From Azadirachta indica (lineage: Eukaryota > Streptophyta > Magnoliopsida > Sapindales > Meliaceae): a stretch of DNA of 64,000 nt. The notes under the pieces were generated by a model. The model was not told the origin of the DNA. It made no database searches and saw only the letters and a program-made list of their open reading frames with translations. The stretch covers positions 8,268,913-8,332,912 of the forward strand of contig CM040450.1 of the NCBI GenBank assembly GCA_022749755.1. Direction: 5' to 3'. Below are positions 11,300 through 21,673 of this stretch, piece by piece (the stretch's first letter is position 1; each line of letters starts with the position of its first letter). Made by a program: the position numbers and the translations under genes.

Positions 11300-12700
11300 T
11301 TATCAAAAATTTTATTAAGACTAAATGATTCTAGAGTACTAAGATGTTGTTTTTGAGTAAAGATATCTTTGAGTTTAAGCAAGTATTCTCTTTTGACTTT
11401 CGGATCTTTTATTCTATCTATAATATCTAAAAGAAATTGTTTATCCTATTTTCCACTTGATATCATATTAAATGATTGCATACCCCTTTACTACAACTAC
11501 AATCTTGAATACTATTTGTGTCACTAGAATCATCTATTTGCTGAATAGCTTCAGAGGAATCCGATTGACTACTAGATTATTCATTAAGGAGAAGTTGGCT
11601 AAATTTTTATCTAAGGTCTTCATCATCCTTGAATATTTCATTAATCATATTTTTTGTTCTACAGTTGGTGGAAGTATGACATGATTTTTTACAAGTCCAA
11701 TAAACTATGGGCTTTTTACTATATTCGGGTTTACTACATTTTTTACTCTTTTTATAATAGAGTTCATTAAATTATGTCTTTTTATGTTTTGTGGGTTAAG
11801 TAATAGTTTTAAGCCTATGAGTTTTCCTACGGGATGGGGCCATGAGATTGTCATAATCATATTAGGCACAAAAAATTGTTTACGGTTTGTTTAAAGGAAT
11901 ATTTTTCACTATTTTTCTTATCTTTTTGTTCTTGACATAAGGCTAAACCTTCTCTTTTGACAAATGCAAAGAGTTGACCATAGGTAATAGTGTCCTAAGG
12001 AATTGAACTTCTTTCGATAATTTCTACTAATTTTTTGAGTACTCTATTAGCAAAGAATTTGGGTAATCCTGCAATAAACCTTTCTTTTCAAAAAGAGACA
12101 TTACAGTCTTATCGTTGGAATATGTGTGTAATGAAAATATCTTTAGACCATCTAAAATCACCTAAAGTTGGGCACCTAAGATTTGTGAGTACTAATTTTG
12201 AATTTTGAAGTTCTTCCTCAGGATTGCCTAAAAAATGTATAGGTATAGTGTGAATAAGTACTTTTACAACATTTTATGTTTCTTTGACTTCTTGAAATCC
12301 TTGATCATCTTCTATTATAAGTTGTTCTACATGATTGATTATGTTTTGTTAAGTAGATACACTAAGACTATTGTCCCACAAATACCTAAGGGATCTTGCA
12401 AACCCTGCTACGATAAGTCTAGCAGCTTGATGATCTGTGTTTTTTACGGCTTTATAAGCTATTGCAGCCATTCCTACTTCTTGAAGTACATTCATAGTTT
12501 CATATTTGGATCTACCATCTATGTTCCATTCATAGATAACTTTTCCGGTGTATTAAGTAGTAACATACTTAAATCGTTCTTTGTATTAAATATTCGGTGA
12601 AGTAGGTTTAGGATAATAATTTTTAATTAATGTGTTTTTTCCAACTATTGGGTTGTCTAATTTTTCTTTGTAATCTATTAATTTTTAAGGGCTCACTATT
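11300..12700 (-). pseudogene. Pararetrovirus coat-protein region with zinc knuckle, broken
   Basis: Only fragments read open on the minus strand. Around 11670-11780 a Lys-rich stretch leads into a motif of the type C-KKS-C/H-TSTN-C, which fits a degenerate coat-protein CCHC knuckle. An acidic, Asp-rich segment (IFKDDEDLR) follows. Position between movement protein and protease supports coat protein. The frame is heavily interrupted and the ends are approximate. Open frames on the plus strand in this interval are antisense artefacts. Confidence 0.5.
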
Positions 12701-12706
12701 TTCATC

Positions 12707-13513
12707 TTAATTTTGAGTTTGACTTTCTAAAGTTTCATCTATAGTATTAACATTGGAAGGTCTTGGTAAAGACGATAATTTTTTATTAATTTGATCTAAA
12801 AAGTCAATTTTGGGAAAAGAACTAATTTTTTTATCTTTTTGCGGTAATGGTTGGGGTTTGAATAAAGGTGGGGTCACATTAGAAGGAAAGTTAAGACTAG
12901 AGTTAGTTTGGTCTAATTTATCTTCGATATGACTAACTTGTTTGGAAATAGTATGCAATATTTGACTTTGAAAATTATTTTGTTCATAAAGTTTTTGGAT
13001 ATCTCCTAACGTGGCAGGCTCAGTATTTGATCTATCATCAGCTAATTTGAATGGTGATGTTGGAATACGACTTTCTGAAATATTAAGTTGAGAGATTTTA
13101 GGGGTGGATGTACTGATTGAATAATGCCATGGTTTTTGGTTTCCCATTTTCTAAGATGACTAGTATGGACATCTAAATTTGATTTTCTAAAAGGATATGT
13201 TATTTTTTTTATTAAAGGAGTACATTTTAAACCATGTGAAAAATGAAATATTTGTTTTTATCCTATTCATGTTATCATACCAAGCTGTCCTAATAATGGC
13301 TTGTTGATATAAGTCAAAATTGACTAAAAACCCTGTTTTCTTTTCCTTGTTTATTAGTGAATTAAAATCTTGTCTAAGAAAATTTTTGTCTATTTCCCAA
13401 TTTTTATTAACTATTGTGTTAATAGTTTGAAAATCAGAAAATGTTGGAGATTTTGGCCTATGAACTGATTCGACTACTAGAGTAATATATTGAACAGAAC
13501 TTTGAGTATCCAA
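12707..13513 (-). pseudogene. Pararetrovirus polyprotein, linker region between movement and coat protein
   Basis: Two open pieces, 13187-13513 and 12707-13147, lie in the same frame and are separated by stops. The second includes a run of polar residues with a probable coiled coil (TLGDIQKLYEQNN to HIEDKLDQTNSS), followed by a Pro- and Lys-rich stretch. Coiled coils between movement and coat domains are common in caulimovirid polyproteins. No enzymatic motif is visible. Confidence 0.5.
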
Positions 13514-13725
13514 ATCTTCTATCTTAGTAGTTTGGACTCTAGAAATGATCTAACAGCTTGAAAATCTGAATAACTAGTTGATGGCCTAGATTTTCTGAAA
13601 GAATTGAATTTAAGAAGAATTTTTTCATCATTAGTCTCTACTACTTGAGAAATTTCTTTTTGAGCTAAATTTCTAGAGACTTGTGACTAATCTATTTTCC
13701 AGTTTTCTGAAATACTAATTTCATC

Positions 13726-14442
13726 TCATTTGAGTAATTTTGGTGTAAAGGAGTCTATTGGAGTATCCCCATCTTCTGTTTGAATATTAAGAATGGATGT
13801 TTCTCTCCTATTGTCTTGTAATAAACATCTAAGGTTAAATTGGAAAGTAATTTGTTTAAAATAAATTCTATAGAGTAACATATATCCTTGCCTATGTGGT
13901 TGAAATTTAATTTCTGGAATATGGATATTGAGTACTAAAGCGTCTAAGATAGTTGGATCATGTAGACTAACCTGAAAATTTGGTGCACAATTAAAATAAA
14001 TAGCTTCATTACAAAGGTTTGATTTAACTACGCTTAAAAGAGAATCTTGGAATTTGAGGAATGTTTTATCCTTAAGAAGAACTAAAATTGGAGAATCTAA
14101 TCCTTTTCTAACTAAAGGTTTGATTGCTATTTGAATAAGTTCAAAATGAATATAATTAAAACCTTGTTCATTGTATTTATTGAGTGCAGTAGAGTTGAGT
14201 AACCTAATTTTTTCAAATTTATTTTGTAAGGATAAAATTTCTTCATGCTCTTTGATAGAAATAGCAGTCCTAAAATCAAATTTTCCTATATCATAAATAA
14301 TATTGGGTGGAATAATGGGTAACCGGTCTTTGGATAAATATTGACTAACATCACTAATCTTACTCATAATTTTTCTAAAACTAATGGTCTTCATGGGTTC
14401 TTTAGATTTAGAAACAAATATCTTTCTAATTGAAGAAGCCAT
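13726..14442 (-). pseudogene. Pararetrovirus movement protein (30K superfamily), N-terminal part of polyprotein
   Basis: This is the longest open viral segment, about 239 residues from the ATG at 14442 (MASSIRKIFVSK; an upstream in-frame ATG at 14463 is possible). The start lies about 255 bases past the primer-binding site on the viral strand. The region around ALNKYNEQGFNYIHFELIQI, then LLKDKTFLKFQDSLL and a later LHDPTILDALVLNIHIPE, is the type of sequence seen in caulimovirid cell-to-cell movement proteins, which modify plasmodesmata. The frame ends before the next polyprotein segment, so a frameshift separates them. Confidence 0.65.
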
Positions 14443-14696
14443 AATTAAAACTATTGCAAACAAATAATTTAAAACACATAAATCTTAAATATAAAGAGAT
14501 ATAGGGGAACACCTTTGGGTCAAATGCTGAACTTACAACCTCACCTTCACGTAGGATCTTACTGCCACTTGCGACCTGATTTGTTAAACCTACAAACGGC
14601 TTTACACTGCTTCCTCTCTATACTTAGAATGTTCTGTATTTTAAACTATTTATCTAACAATTGTTGTATTAAAACTTCAACAACTTCGAAATCACT

Positions 14697-14710
14697 TGGG
14701 TCTGATACCA
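14697..14710 (-). other. tRNA-Met primer-binding site of the pararetrovirus
   Basis: On the minus strand the sequence reads TGGTATCAGACCCA. Its first ten bases match the complement of the plant initiator tRNA-Met 3' end (normally TGGTATCAGAGC). It sits between the non-coding region and the movement protein, where minus-strand DNA synthesis is primed in this family. Confidence 0.8.
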
Positions 14711-14711
14711 A

Positions 14712-15530
14712 ATTAGCCCAGGATGGACCAAAAGACTAGAGAATTGATGAGTAAATGATTGTAAAATAATTTGAAAGTATATTAAAATATTTTGGAATGT
14801 ATAAAAATTAAAGATTGTTGGAAATTTGTAAAGAAAGAATAAATTATTGTATGTATTTTTGGAAATAAAATAAGAACAAATAAGTTTTTGAAAATGGAAA
14901 TATTTTATTGAAGAAAACATGACGAGAGAATTGATGAGTAAATGATTGTAAAATAATTTGAAAGTATATGAAAATTAAAGATTGTTTGGAATTTGTAAAG
15001 AAAGGATAAATTATTGTATGTATTTTTAAAAATAAAATTAGAACAAATAAGTTTTTGAAAATGAAAATATTTATTGATGTCTAGGATAAAATATTACAAA
15101 GGGAATTTTTATTCTAAGTATTTGCCTCCTAAGTCTGCCTCCCTGAGTGAGGAAACGATTGTCTAATTTATAGATACATTTAATTAACTCTTACATGATT
15201 GAATACAATTATTGAATACAACAAAATTGAATAAGACACCAAAAGATGCTTGTTGTCGGTCACGTGGAAGATGTGTCTTTGTCATGAATAATTGTCCTTT
15301 AAGATGCTTGTAGTTAGTCACATATCTTTGTCTTGAATAATTGTCCTTGGAGATGCTTGCTGTCGGTCTCATGTCCTTATCTTGAATAATTATCTTTGAA
15401 GATACTTGATGTCTGCCATATAATTGTCCTTGGAAATGCTTGTTGTCGGTCTCATGTCCTTATCTTGAATAATTATCTTTGAAGAAACTTGATGTCTGTC
15501 ATGTGATAAATATGCCTTTGTCTGAACTTG
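14712..15530 (-). repeat. Pararetrovirus intergenic/leader region, upstream copy with tandem units
   Basis: Two tandem units, about 14723-14916 and 14917-15110, share the series starting GAGAATTGATGAGTAAATGA. A further part (15240-15520) has repeated short blocks like AATAATTGTCCTT and GATGCTTG. The whole is homologous to 7200-7830. It is non-coding and presumably held the viral promoter. Confidence 0.75.
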
Positions 15531-15990
15531 AATAATTACAAAAAGGGTTTTGAGAGAAAAGTCCACCATATGGGTCATCTGTCAGTGATTAAGTAGATCA
15601 TGTTGAAAATTCTTGAGTGTTATTTTCTTCTTCCTCTTCTATTTTCTTGATTAATTCGTTAAGATTTTTGCATAATATTATCTTTTATTCTTTTGAGGAG
15701 TGCTGGAGCTGGCTTTATTAGAAGGAGTAAAAGTCCTCTTTGGAGGTGGGGAAGAGATTTCTTTGACTGCCTTAACAATTGCCTTCTCTGATTTTAATCA
15801 TTGATTAATTATTGATGGAGTAATTTTGTTTAAATCATATTTGTCCTACCATTTAATTTTGAATTTTTTTAAAAAGGACAAATTACAGTTTGGATCGTAT
15901 CTTTCTACCGTAAAATTTTATAAAAGAATTTACGGTATTGAGAATCTAATATGGAAATTAAGTTCAGCAAAAAATGGTTGATTAGCTAAT
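15531..15990 (-). pseudogene. Terminally redundant fragment of pararetrovirus ORF2 (3' part)
   Basis: It is homologous to about 7830-8285, with stops in all frames. Similarity ends near 15987, so this point is one physical end of the viral insert. It shows that more than one genome unit was integrated. Confidence 0.7.
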
Positions 15991-16600
15991 GTTTTAAAGT
16001 TACTATAGGTTGTGACAAAAATAATGGTATTATACTCCTTGAACTATTTATTGCTAACATTATTGAATTGTAATAAAGAAAAGGAAATTATATAATTTAA
16101 GAACAAATTTGAGACGAGTGGCAACCTATAAAGCTTATTTGTTACTTTTGCAAGCAACTAAACTAGGATGCATTTGATTTGATAATATCTAAAATTAAAT
16201 AATTTATTTATTAGAAGATATTCCTAATAATATGTATTTAGTTATATAATATGAGATAATATTAATGCCCATACTTAAAATAGTTATTTATCTCACGTAT
16301 CATATATAGTTAAGCACCCCAAATAAACTTTGCCTAAGACAAATCTAATTTAACTTAAGTTCTGTTGCTTGTGAGACTTTTGACAATATGGTTGGCTGAC
16401 GTTTGTTGGTCTGATCTCACCCAATTAATAAACTCTTAGACAATGAATGTTTTTCAAAATAAATATATAATATTGTTAGATTATTGTATGATTAAAATTG
16501 TTTAATTAACAAGTTAATTGGGATCAGGTAACCAGAAAAGCACTTCTCTAGACTTTCCCCACCTACATCTCATCAAACTACATGCACCCCTTCAACATTT
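15991..16600. other. Spacer between virus insert and proline-rich gene
   Basis: AT-rich with no open frame of note. Its right end is the promoter of the next gene. Confidence 0.4.
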
Positions 16601-16605
16601 CACAT

Positions 16606-16614
16606 CTATAAATA
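16606..16614 (+). promoter_or_regulatory. TATA box of the proline-rich protein gene
   Basis: The motif ctataaatag lies about 100 bases before the ATG at 16706, predicting transcription from about 16635-16640. A CA-rich leader (caaaacaccaacagaag) follows, typical of plant 5' UTRs. Confidence 0.65.
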
Positions 16615-16705
16615 GCTATCTTTTCTACAACTCAAAACACCAACAGAAGTTCTTAATATTTAGTTGATCCAAAAAGCTTTGCTCTTTCCTATTTCTTTCC
16701 AAAAA

Positions 16706-17067
16706 ATGGCTTCCTTCAAGCATTGCTTCTTGTTATCTATGCTTGTAGCATTTCATTTTCAAGCTTTGAAATGACCATGGCAGCTCGCCAGCTTTTGCAG
16801 GCACCAGCAGCACCACTGCCTCCGATTCCACCACTGCCTAAGGTGACATTGCCTTCATTGCCCTCAATCCCATCATTGCCAACTCTGCCAACTCAACCTC
16901 GTCTTCCAAAGCCAACTCTGCCTCCTTTGCCGAGCACCCAAATTCCATCTCTGCCTACAGCACCAAAAGTAACACTACCTCCATTGCCAACTACAATCCC
17001 ATCTATTCCAAACATTCCCACCACCATCCCAACCATCCCTTTCTTCTCTCCACCTCCATCTAATTAA
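16706..17067 (+). CDS. Small secreted proline/leucine-rich protein; signal peptide and body in different frames
   Basis: The first ATG after the TATA box (16706) opens MASFKHCFLLSMLVA, a good signal-peptide start, but that frame ends at TGA 16772. The body is in another frame: from about 16746 it reads SFSSFEMTMAARQLLQAP and then a run of short repeats such as LPPLP, IPSLP and VTLPSLPSIP, ending PFFSPPPSN and TAA at 17067. The two join if a single-base change of frame occurred in the T-rich stretch 16746-16763. Proteins of this pattern (signal peptide, AARxLLQ motif, Pro/Leu/Ile repeats, about 120 residues) are small plant cell-wall or extracellular proteins of unknown role. The frameshift may be a mutation or a sequencing error. 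In-frame ATGs at 16771 and 16777 would give a product without a signal. Confidence 0.6.
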
Positions 17068-19110
17068 TTACACCATCATCAGTTCTTAAGGACAGTACTG
17101 CAGTTCCATGCGCATCCATTGGATTCTTCAGTCATAATTATACTTGATTTCGTTCTGCTTAATATATTTATGTATAATAGTTCGTCTCTGAGATTTGATT
17201 TCTCTTAATTTGCATGTATTTTAGGGTCATTAATTATTTTACTTTGTTTCTGTTTGATTGAATCGAGTTTGCTTTTCTTTCTTATTTGTTTGTAGTACTT
17301 GTCATTTTGTGTTATTATAATCATTATTTAATATTAATTATACGATTAAACGCTTCTTTTCCTACGATCTGCTATGAACTCCTTCCTACTTCATGTGTGT
17401 TGTTATATTGGTACATAAAATAATAAAATAAATCTAATCTAGTAAGTTATCTAAGCAGTTAATGATGTGATGTGGGCGAAATCTAGTTTATTGGTGTAAA
17501 CATGTGTGTATATATATACAAATTAAAATGAAATTTTAAATATTTTAAAAATAGGTTTAAAAATTATTAAAAAATGTTAATATACGAATATTAAAATACA
17601 AATAATTTTTTAACACTTGAAACCAACCTCTTAGTGTGGATTAGATTGATTTGATTACTTAAGCTAATTAAAGTTGATTAAGTGCACACTTTGAATGCAC
17701 TAATTAAGTAGGTGCATCAAATTAATGACGCCCTCTTTGAGAAATCAAATGATTAAATAAATAAATAAATAAAGAGTGAAAGAAAGAATTTGCCCAACCT
17801 ACACAAACAATGAAACAACTATTGAATATATATTGTGAACTACGTGCATTGAAATTGGACACTACTCCATTAATTAATTGTCTATTTCAGTACAAAAGTC
17901 AAAGTCTCATTTTTCTGTGACATTCTTGATTTTAGATTCCCAAATTTGGAGCAGTGTCTTGTAAAAAATTAAACCTTTAAAATTTTTAGAAAATTAGGGT
18001 TTTGTTTAGTATTAAAATAATAATATTGTAACTATTCAAGTGTAGTTTGAATGGTTAAGAGGTAAACTAGTAAGTATTTATTTTTACCTTAAGTGAGATC
18101 TCTTATTATATATGAAGTGTATCATCTATTATTTATGGAGCTCACTAGAATATGGGTAGATTTTTCTTCATAAATGAGCGTAAATTTCTCTCTTCAATAA
18201 GGATAGACATCACTAAAATTAGATGCAAATGTTCAAGTGACACCAAACTTGACTCGATCAAAATTCTCAATTCTTGATAGATTTTTAATGTAATATTGAT
18301 AGTTTGTATATGTAATATTTAAATAATAATAATGTTAAAATTATAACAATTACACAATAAAATTACATAATATCATTTTAATGAAAAAGTAATTCTTATC
18401 GAATAAATAGTATCGTAATTTCAAATGCAAGGTGTATTTGTTTTTTGTTATTTGAAATTGAAATAAAACTAAAATATGAATAAATTTGAATATATAAATT
18501 TAAATTATTTTAAATAATATATTTACTTTCATTTGTTACATTTAAATATAAATATATAAAAATTAGTAATTTTCCTTCTCATATCCTTATAAATGATCAA
18601 GATAGACTATATATATTAAGAAATTAATAAATTTATAGCGACATGTTAGTCTATTATAATTCAAAAAAAAAATTCAAATTTTAAACTTCAACATTAACTT
18701 AAAAATTTTGACTTATTTTATTTAAACATCATTAATTATCAAGTTTTTAGTATTAAAGTTAAAAAATAAACACTTTTAAAATATTAATACTGAAATTAAA
18801 TTATATTTTAGAGTAAAAAACAAACAATCAAGAATTGTTTAATTAAGAAGTACTATTTTAAGAAGTATTATGAATAGAAGTACTATTTTAATTTAATTAT
18901 GGTAAATTAAGATGAAATTATTTTACGTTTTAATTAAGACGAGGAAACTGTTAAGGTTTAAGTTGTCAGTAAGGTAATTAAATCCAAAAAGAAAAAGACC
19001 AGCAATCTCCAGAAAAAAAAATTGTAATTAATAAGAATTTATTTGACATGACTCCAATAAATTAGGGTTATAAATGTCTATGTCCTTATTTGAAAGGATT
19101 GCTAGAATGA
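17068..19110. other. AT-rich intergenic region, no gene
   Basis: The first 200-250 bases probably form the 3' UTR of the proline-rich gene. The rest is AT-rich with no domain-bearing frame. Confidence 0.45.
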
Positions 19111-19114
19111 AGTA

Positions 19115-20052
19115 ATTTTTCTTAAAACATTTATTAAATACAAATTGGTGTTGCCGAAACTTAATTATATAAAACCAATTCATATAATTAATGCATAATA
19201 ATTAATGCTTAGATAAAATACAATTTTAATATTTCAAACTTTTTAAATTTAATAGTTATTCGGGAAATTTTTGTTTATTTCTAATTATTTTTGACAATTA
19301 TTAGTGTAATTTAATAAAAGTTTTCACATTACTGCCAAACATTATCTTTTATTATTAAATGTAACTGTTAACTGTAATTGATTTGAAAAAAAAAAGATTT
19401 TATCCCTGAATAATTAAAATGTGTTGTGAAATGACCATATAAAAAGACAATATAACCCCTAAACATTTAAAATTAATTTTTTATTTTTTTTTTTTTCCTT
19501 TTTGTTCTTTCCTTCTTTCCTTCTTTCCTCATCTTTTCGACTTTCTTCATCTTTCTCCTTTTTTTTTTTTTTTCTGTTTTCTCTCCAATGGCCCAATTGA
19601 TTTGTCTTTTTTCCTTGCATCTTTTATACACAAAATCTAGTTATTTTTTCACTTTGGAGCAGCAATCCTCCATTTGAGTATCAAGCTCTGGAAGATCATT
19701 GCTTCCTTTCATTTCAATCACCCAAAATAATATATAGTGGCCCAAAATTGAGCAAATATCAGCATACTCAGTGTATTCTATCAAGAAAACAATCTCTCTT
19801 TCATTCCTTCCAAATTTCTCTTGCACGATTGTTGTAGGCAGCCTCTGTGGCTGCTAAGAATTAAAAAAAAAAAAAAGAGAAAAAAACAAAGCAGAGAGAC
19901 AAAAGGAAAGAAATAGAAGAGAGAAAGGAAGAAAAACATAAAGAGAGAAAAGATAATGTTTGGAGGGGGAGGGCGAGAAAACTTTTATTAAAGTTGGGGT
20001 GCTCTGATAGTTGTCAAAAAATAATTGAGAATAAATTGAAGATTTTCCTAAT
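19115..20052. mobile_element. TIR element, copy 2, non-autonomous, with gene-like insert
   Basis: The left arm (19261-19350) contains TTTTTGACAATTATTAG and AATAAAAGTTTTC. The right arm (about 19951-20049) is its inverted partner, with GAAAACTTTTATTAAAG and GTCAAAAAATAATTGAG. Homology to copy 1 at 6335 also covers about 140 bases left of the arm. The middle has a long pyrimidine tract, a purine tract, and a 61-codon minus-strand frame (19826-19641, start MQEKFGRNE) of less AT-biased, gene-like composition. No transposase is present. Size and structure fit a Mutator-type or foldback MITE. Confidence 0.55.
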
Positions 20053-21120
20053 TATAAATAATGTACGAAAATATATAAATTAAGAGGCTTTTGATTCCTT
20101 CCCTCAGTATATATATACCTATAATGTATATATATATATATGTATGAGAGTTTGCATATACGTAGTATAATGTTAAATATATTACATATTATGAAGAAAT
20201 AAAACTTAAATTGACCTTATTATGGAATTGCATTCCGTCCAATTGAACTAAAAATGTCATGGCACGTGAAACACTATATAGAAAATTATTTCTATCCCCT
20301 TAAGATAATATCATTATATCCTATTAAAATAAAATTTTGACTTTTAAGATGATATTATGTTGTAATAAATTCTTATCTTTTAAGTGATATCGTATTACAA
20401 AAAGGTTGTTGGTAATATAGCTTTAAATTCAAGGGTTATTTTCAGTTTTATTTTCAAATTTATTGACAATTTTTACATATGGCTTAAATTTTTTTAAAAG
20501 TCATCAACAATAACGCGATTAACAGCAAATGATTGTTGTCTTTAATGGTGGTAAGGGTGAAAATGAAATTTCAGTTAGAAGAGATTTTAAAAAGAAAGTA
20601 TTTGAATAGTGTGAAATCTCGATTTTATCTTCCTCAATCTAATCAGACATCTTTCTTGTCAATTATTGTCTGATATGGTTCAGAGAAAAGAAGAAAAAAT
20701 TGAGGGAACTATGTATAGTTTAGGCGAAGCTACCTTGTTTTCACACCACACAAATGGTTAAGAAGGGCACCAAAGCCAAGAATTCGTATTTTCTTGTTCT
20801 TCTCAATCTTATCCAACAATCTCTATGTTTCATGGGCTTGTATTCTGTGGTTTCTTCATATGCGTATGGTTTCCAAGTACACTTTTGTTGAATATGTGTT
20901 TCATCATCATATAAGCGTCAATGAAACCCTTGATTTTATCTTTTTTGGTTTGTTGAATCCTATATTTTCATCAACTAAAATAGAAACTGAAAAATCTGTT
21001 CGTAAAACCCACTTTTTCAAACCATTTCATGCTTTGTTTTTGGCCACAAAACCCATTTTAGTGCATTGCAAAACAAATGTTTGTTTAGACTTTTTAGGTT
21101 CAATAGTCAACATGCATATA
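20053..21120. other. AT-rich intergenic region left of the copia element
   Basis: It includes a (TA)n run near 20105-20145. Open frames at 20755-21123 (for example MVKKGTKAKNSYFLVLL from 20755) have no recognised domain and end quickly. A stretch at 20310-20430 resembles 56590-56680 (TGATAT/AATAAATTCTTA blocks). Confidence 0.4.
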
Positions 21121-21124
21121 TAGT

Positions 21125-21549
21125 TGTGTTTCGATCACAACCAACCAGGGACTAAACCAGAAAAATCTCATATCATCAGAACACCCAGTACTAAATTAGC
21201 TTCTAGTACAAAACCATCAAGACAATCAAGAATCTAAACAAGTCAAACAAATGAATAACTTCCAAAAAAAAGACAGATCACTTTTCATTCAAATTTTTTT
21301 TTTCAAGTACAATGTTTACAGGTTTTCATTTTATAGTTAGCTTCACAGAATTCACAGAAACAGAAAAATCAACTCAGCTAATTGACTGAAAACCTCTTTT
21401 AACTGATTCCTAATTGACTTATCCAATTTTTCAGTTTCACGTAACTACCTTCTTGCCAGCTAGAAAAGATGCTGGTGCATCTTGGCTGAAAACCTGGTAT
21501 AAAACTGACTTGAAGAAAATTAAGTCAGAATTTAGAATCATATTTGACA
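21125..21549 (-). repeat. 3' LTR of the copia element
   Basis: It begins TGTGTTTCGATCA and ends ATTTGACA in plus coordinates, giving TG...CA ends on either strand. It aligns over its whole length with 25616-26042. The purine run AGGTGGAGGAT (minus strand, 21550-21560) abuts it and serves as polypurine tract. Confidence 0.88.
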
Positions 21550-21673
21550 ATCCTCCACCTTGATTCCTAATTCACAAGTAACTCTTCCTTTCTTCTTCTA
21601 TCAAGTAGTATTACTTTTAGAATTTAAAAAAGACCTCTATAAGTAATACAAACTTGCTACAAGACATCTGCTT

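Larger units (their letters stand above)
6921..15990 (-). mobile_element. Endogenous pararetrovirus (Caulimoviridae), slightly more than one genome unit, degenerate
   Basis: Read on the minus strand, the segment carries in order a tRNA-Met primer site, movement protein, coat-protein region with a zinc knuckle, aspartic protease, reverse transcriptase, RNase H and a second downstream ORF, followed by a long non-coding region. About 7.7 kb separates homologous points (for example 15987 and about 8285), which matches a caulimovirid genome unit. Sequence from about 14712-15987 recurs at about 7310-8285, so the insert is terminally redundant, as when a circular or concatemeric genome integrates. 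Two ORFs, with the second after RNase H, match the florendovirus type best, by recalled organisation only. Many stops and frameshifts mean it cannot express intact proteins. The left end also contains an inverted piece of the non-coding region. Confidence 0.8.

Noticed and set aside
11472..12600. Plus-strand open frames at 11472-11684 and 12235-12600
   Set aside because: They lie antisense to the coat-protein region of the integrated pararetrovirus.
20794..21123. 109-codon open frame left of the copia element
   Set aside because: No recognisable domain or homologous copy in the window; may be the remnant of a gene or transposon but cannot be supported.
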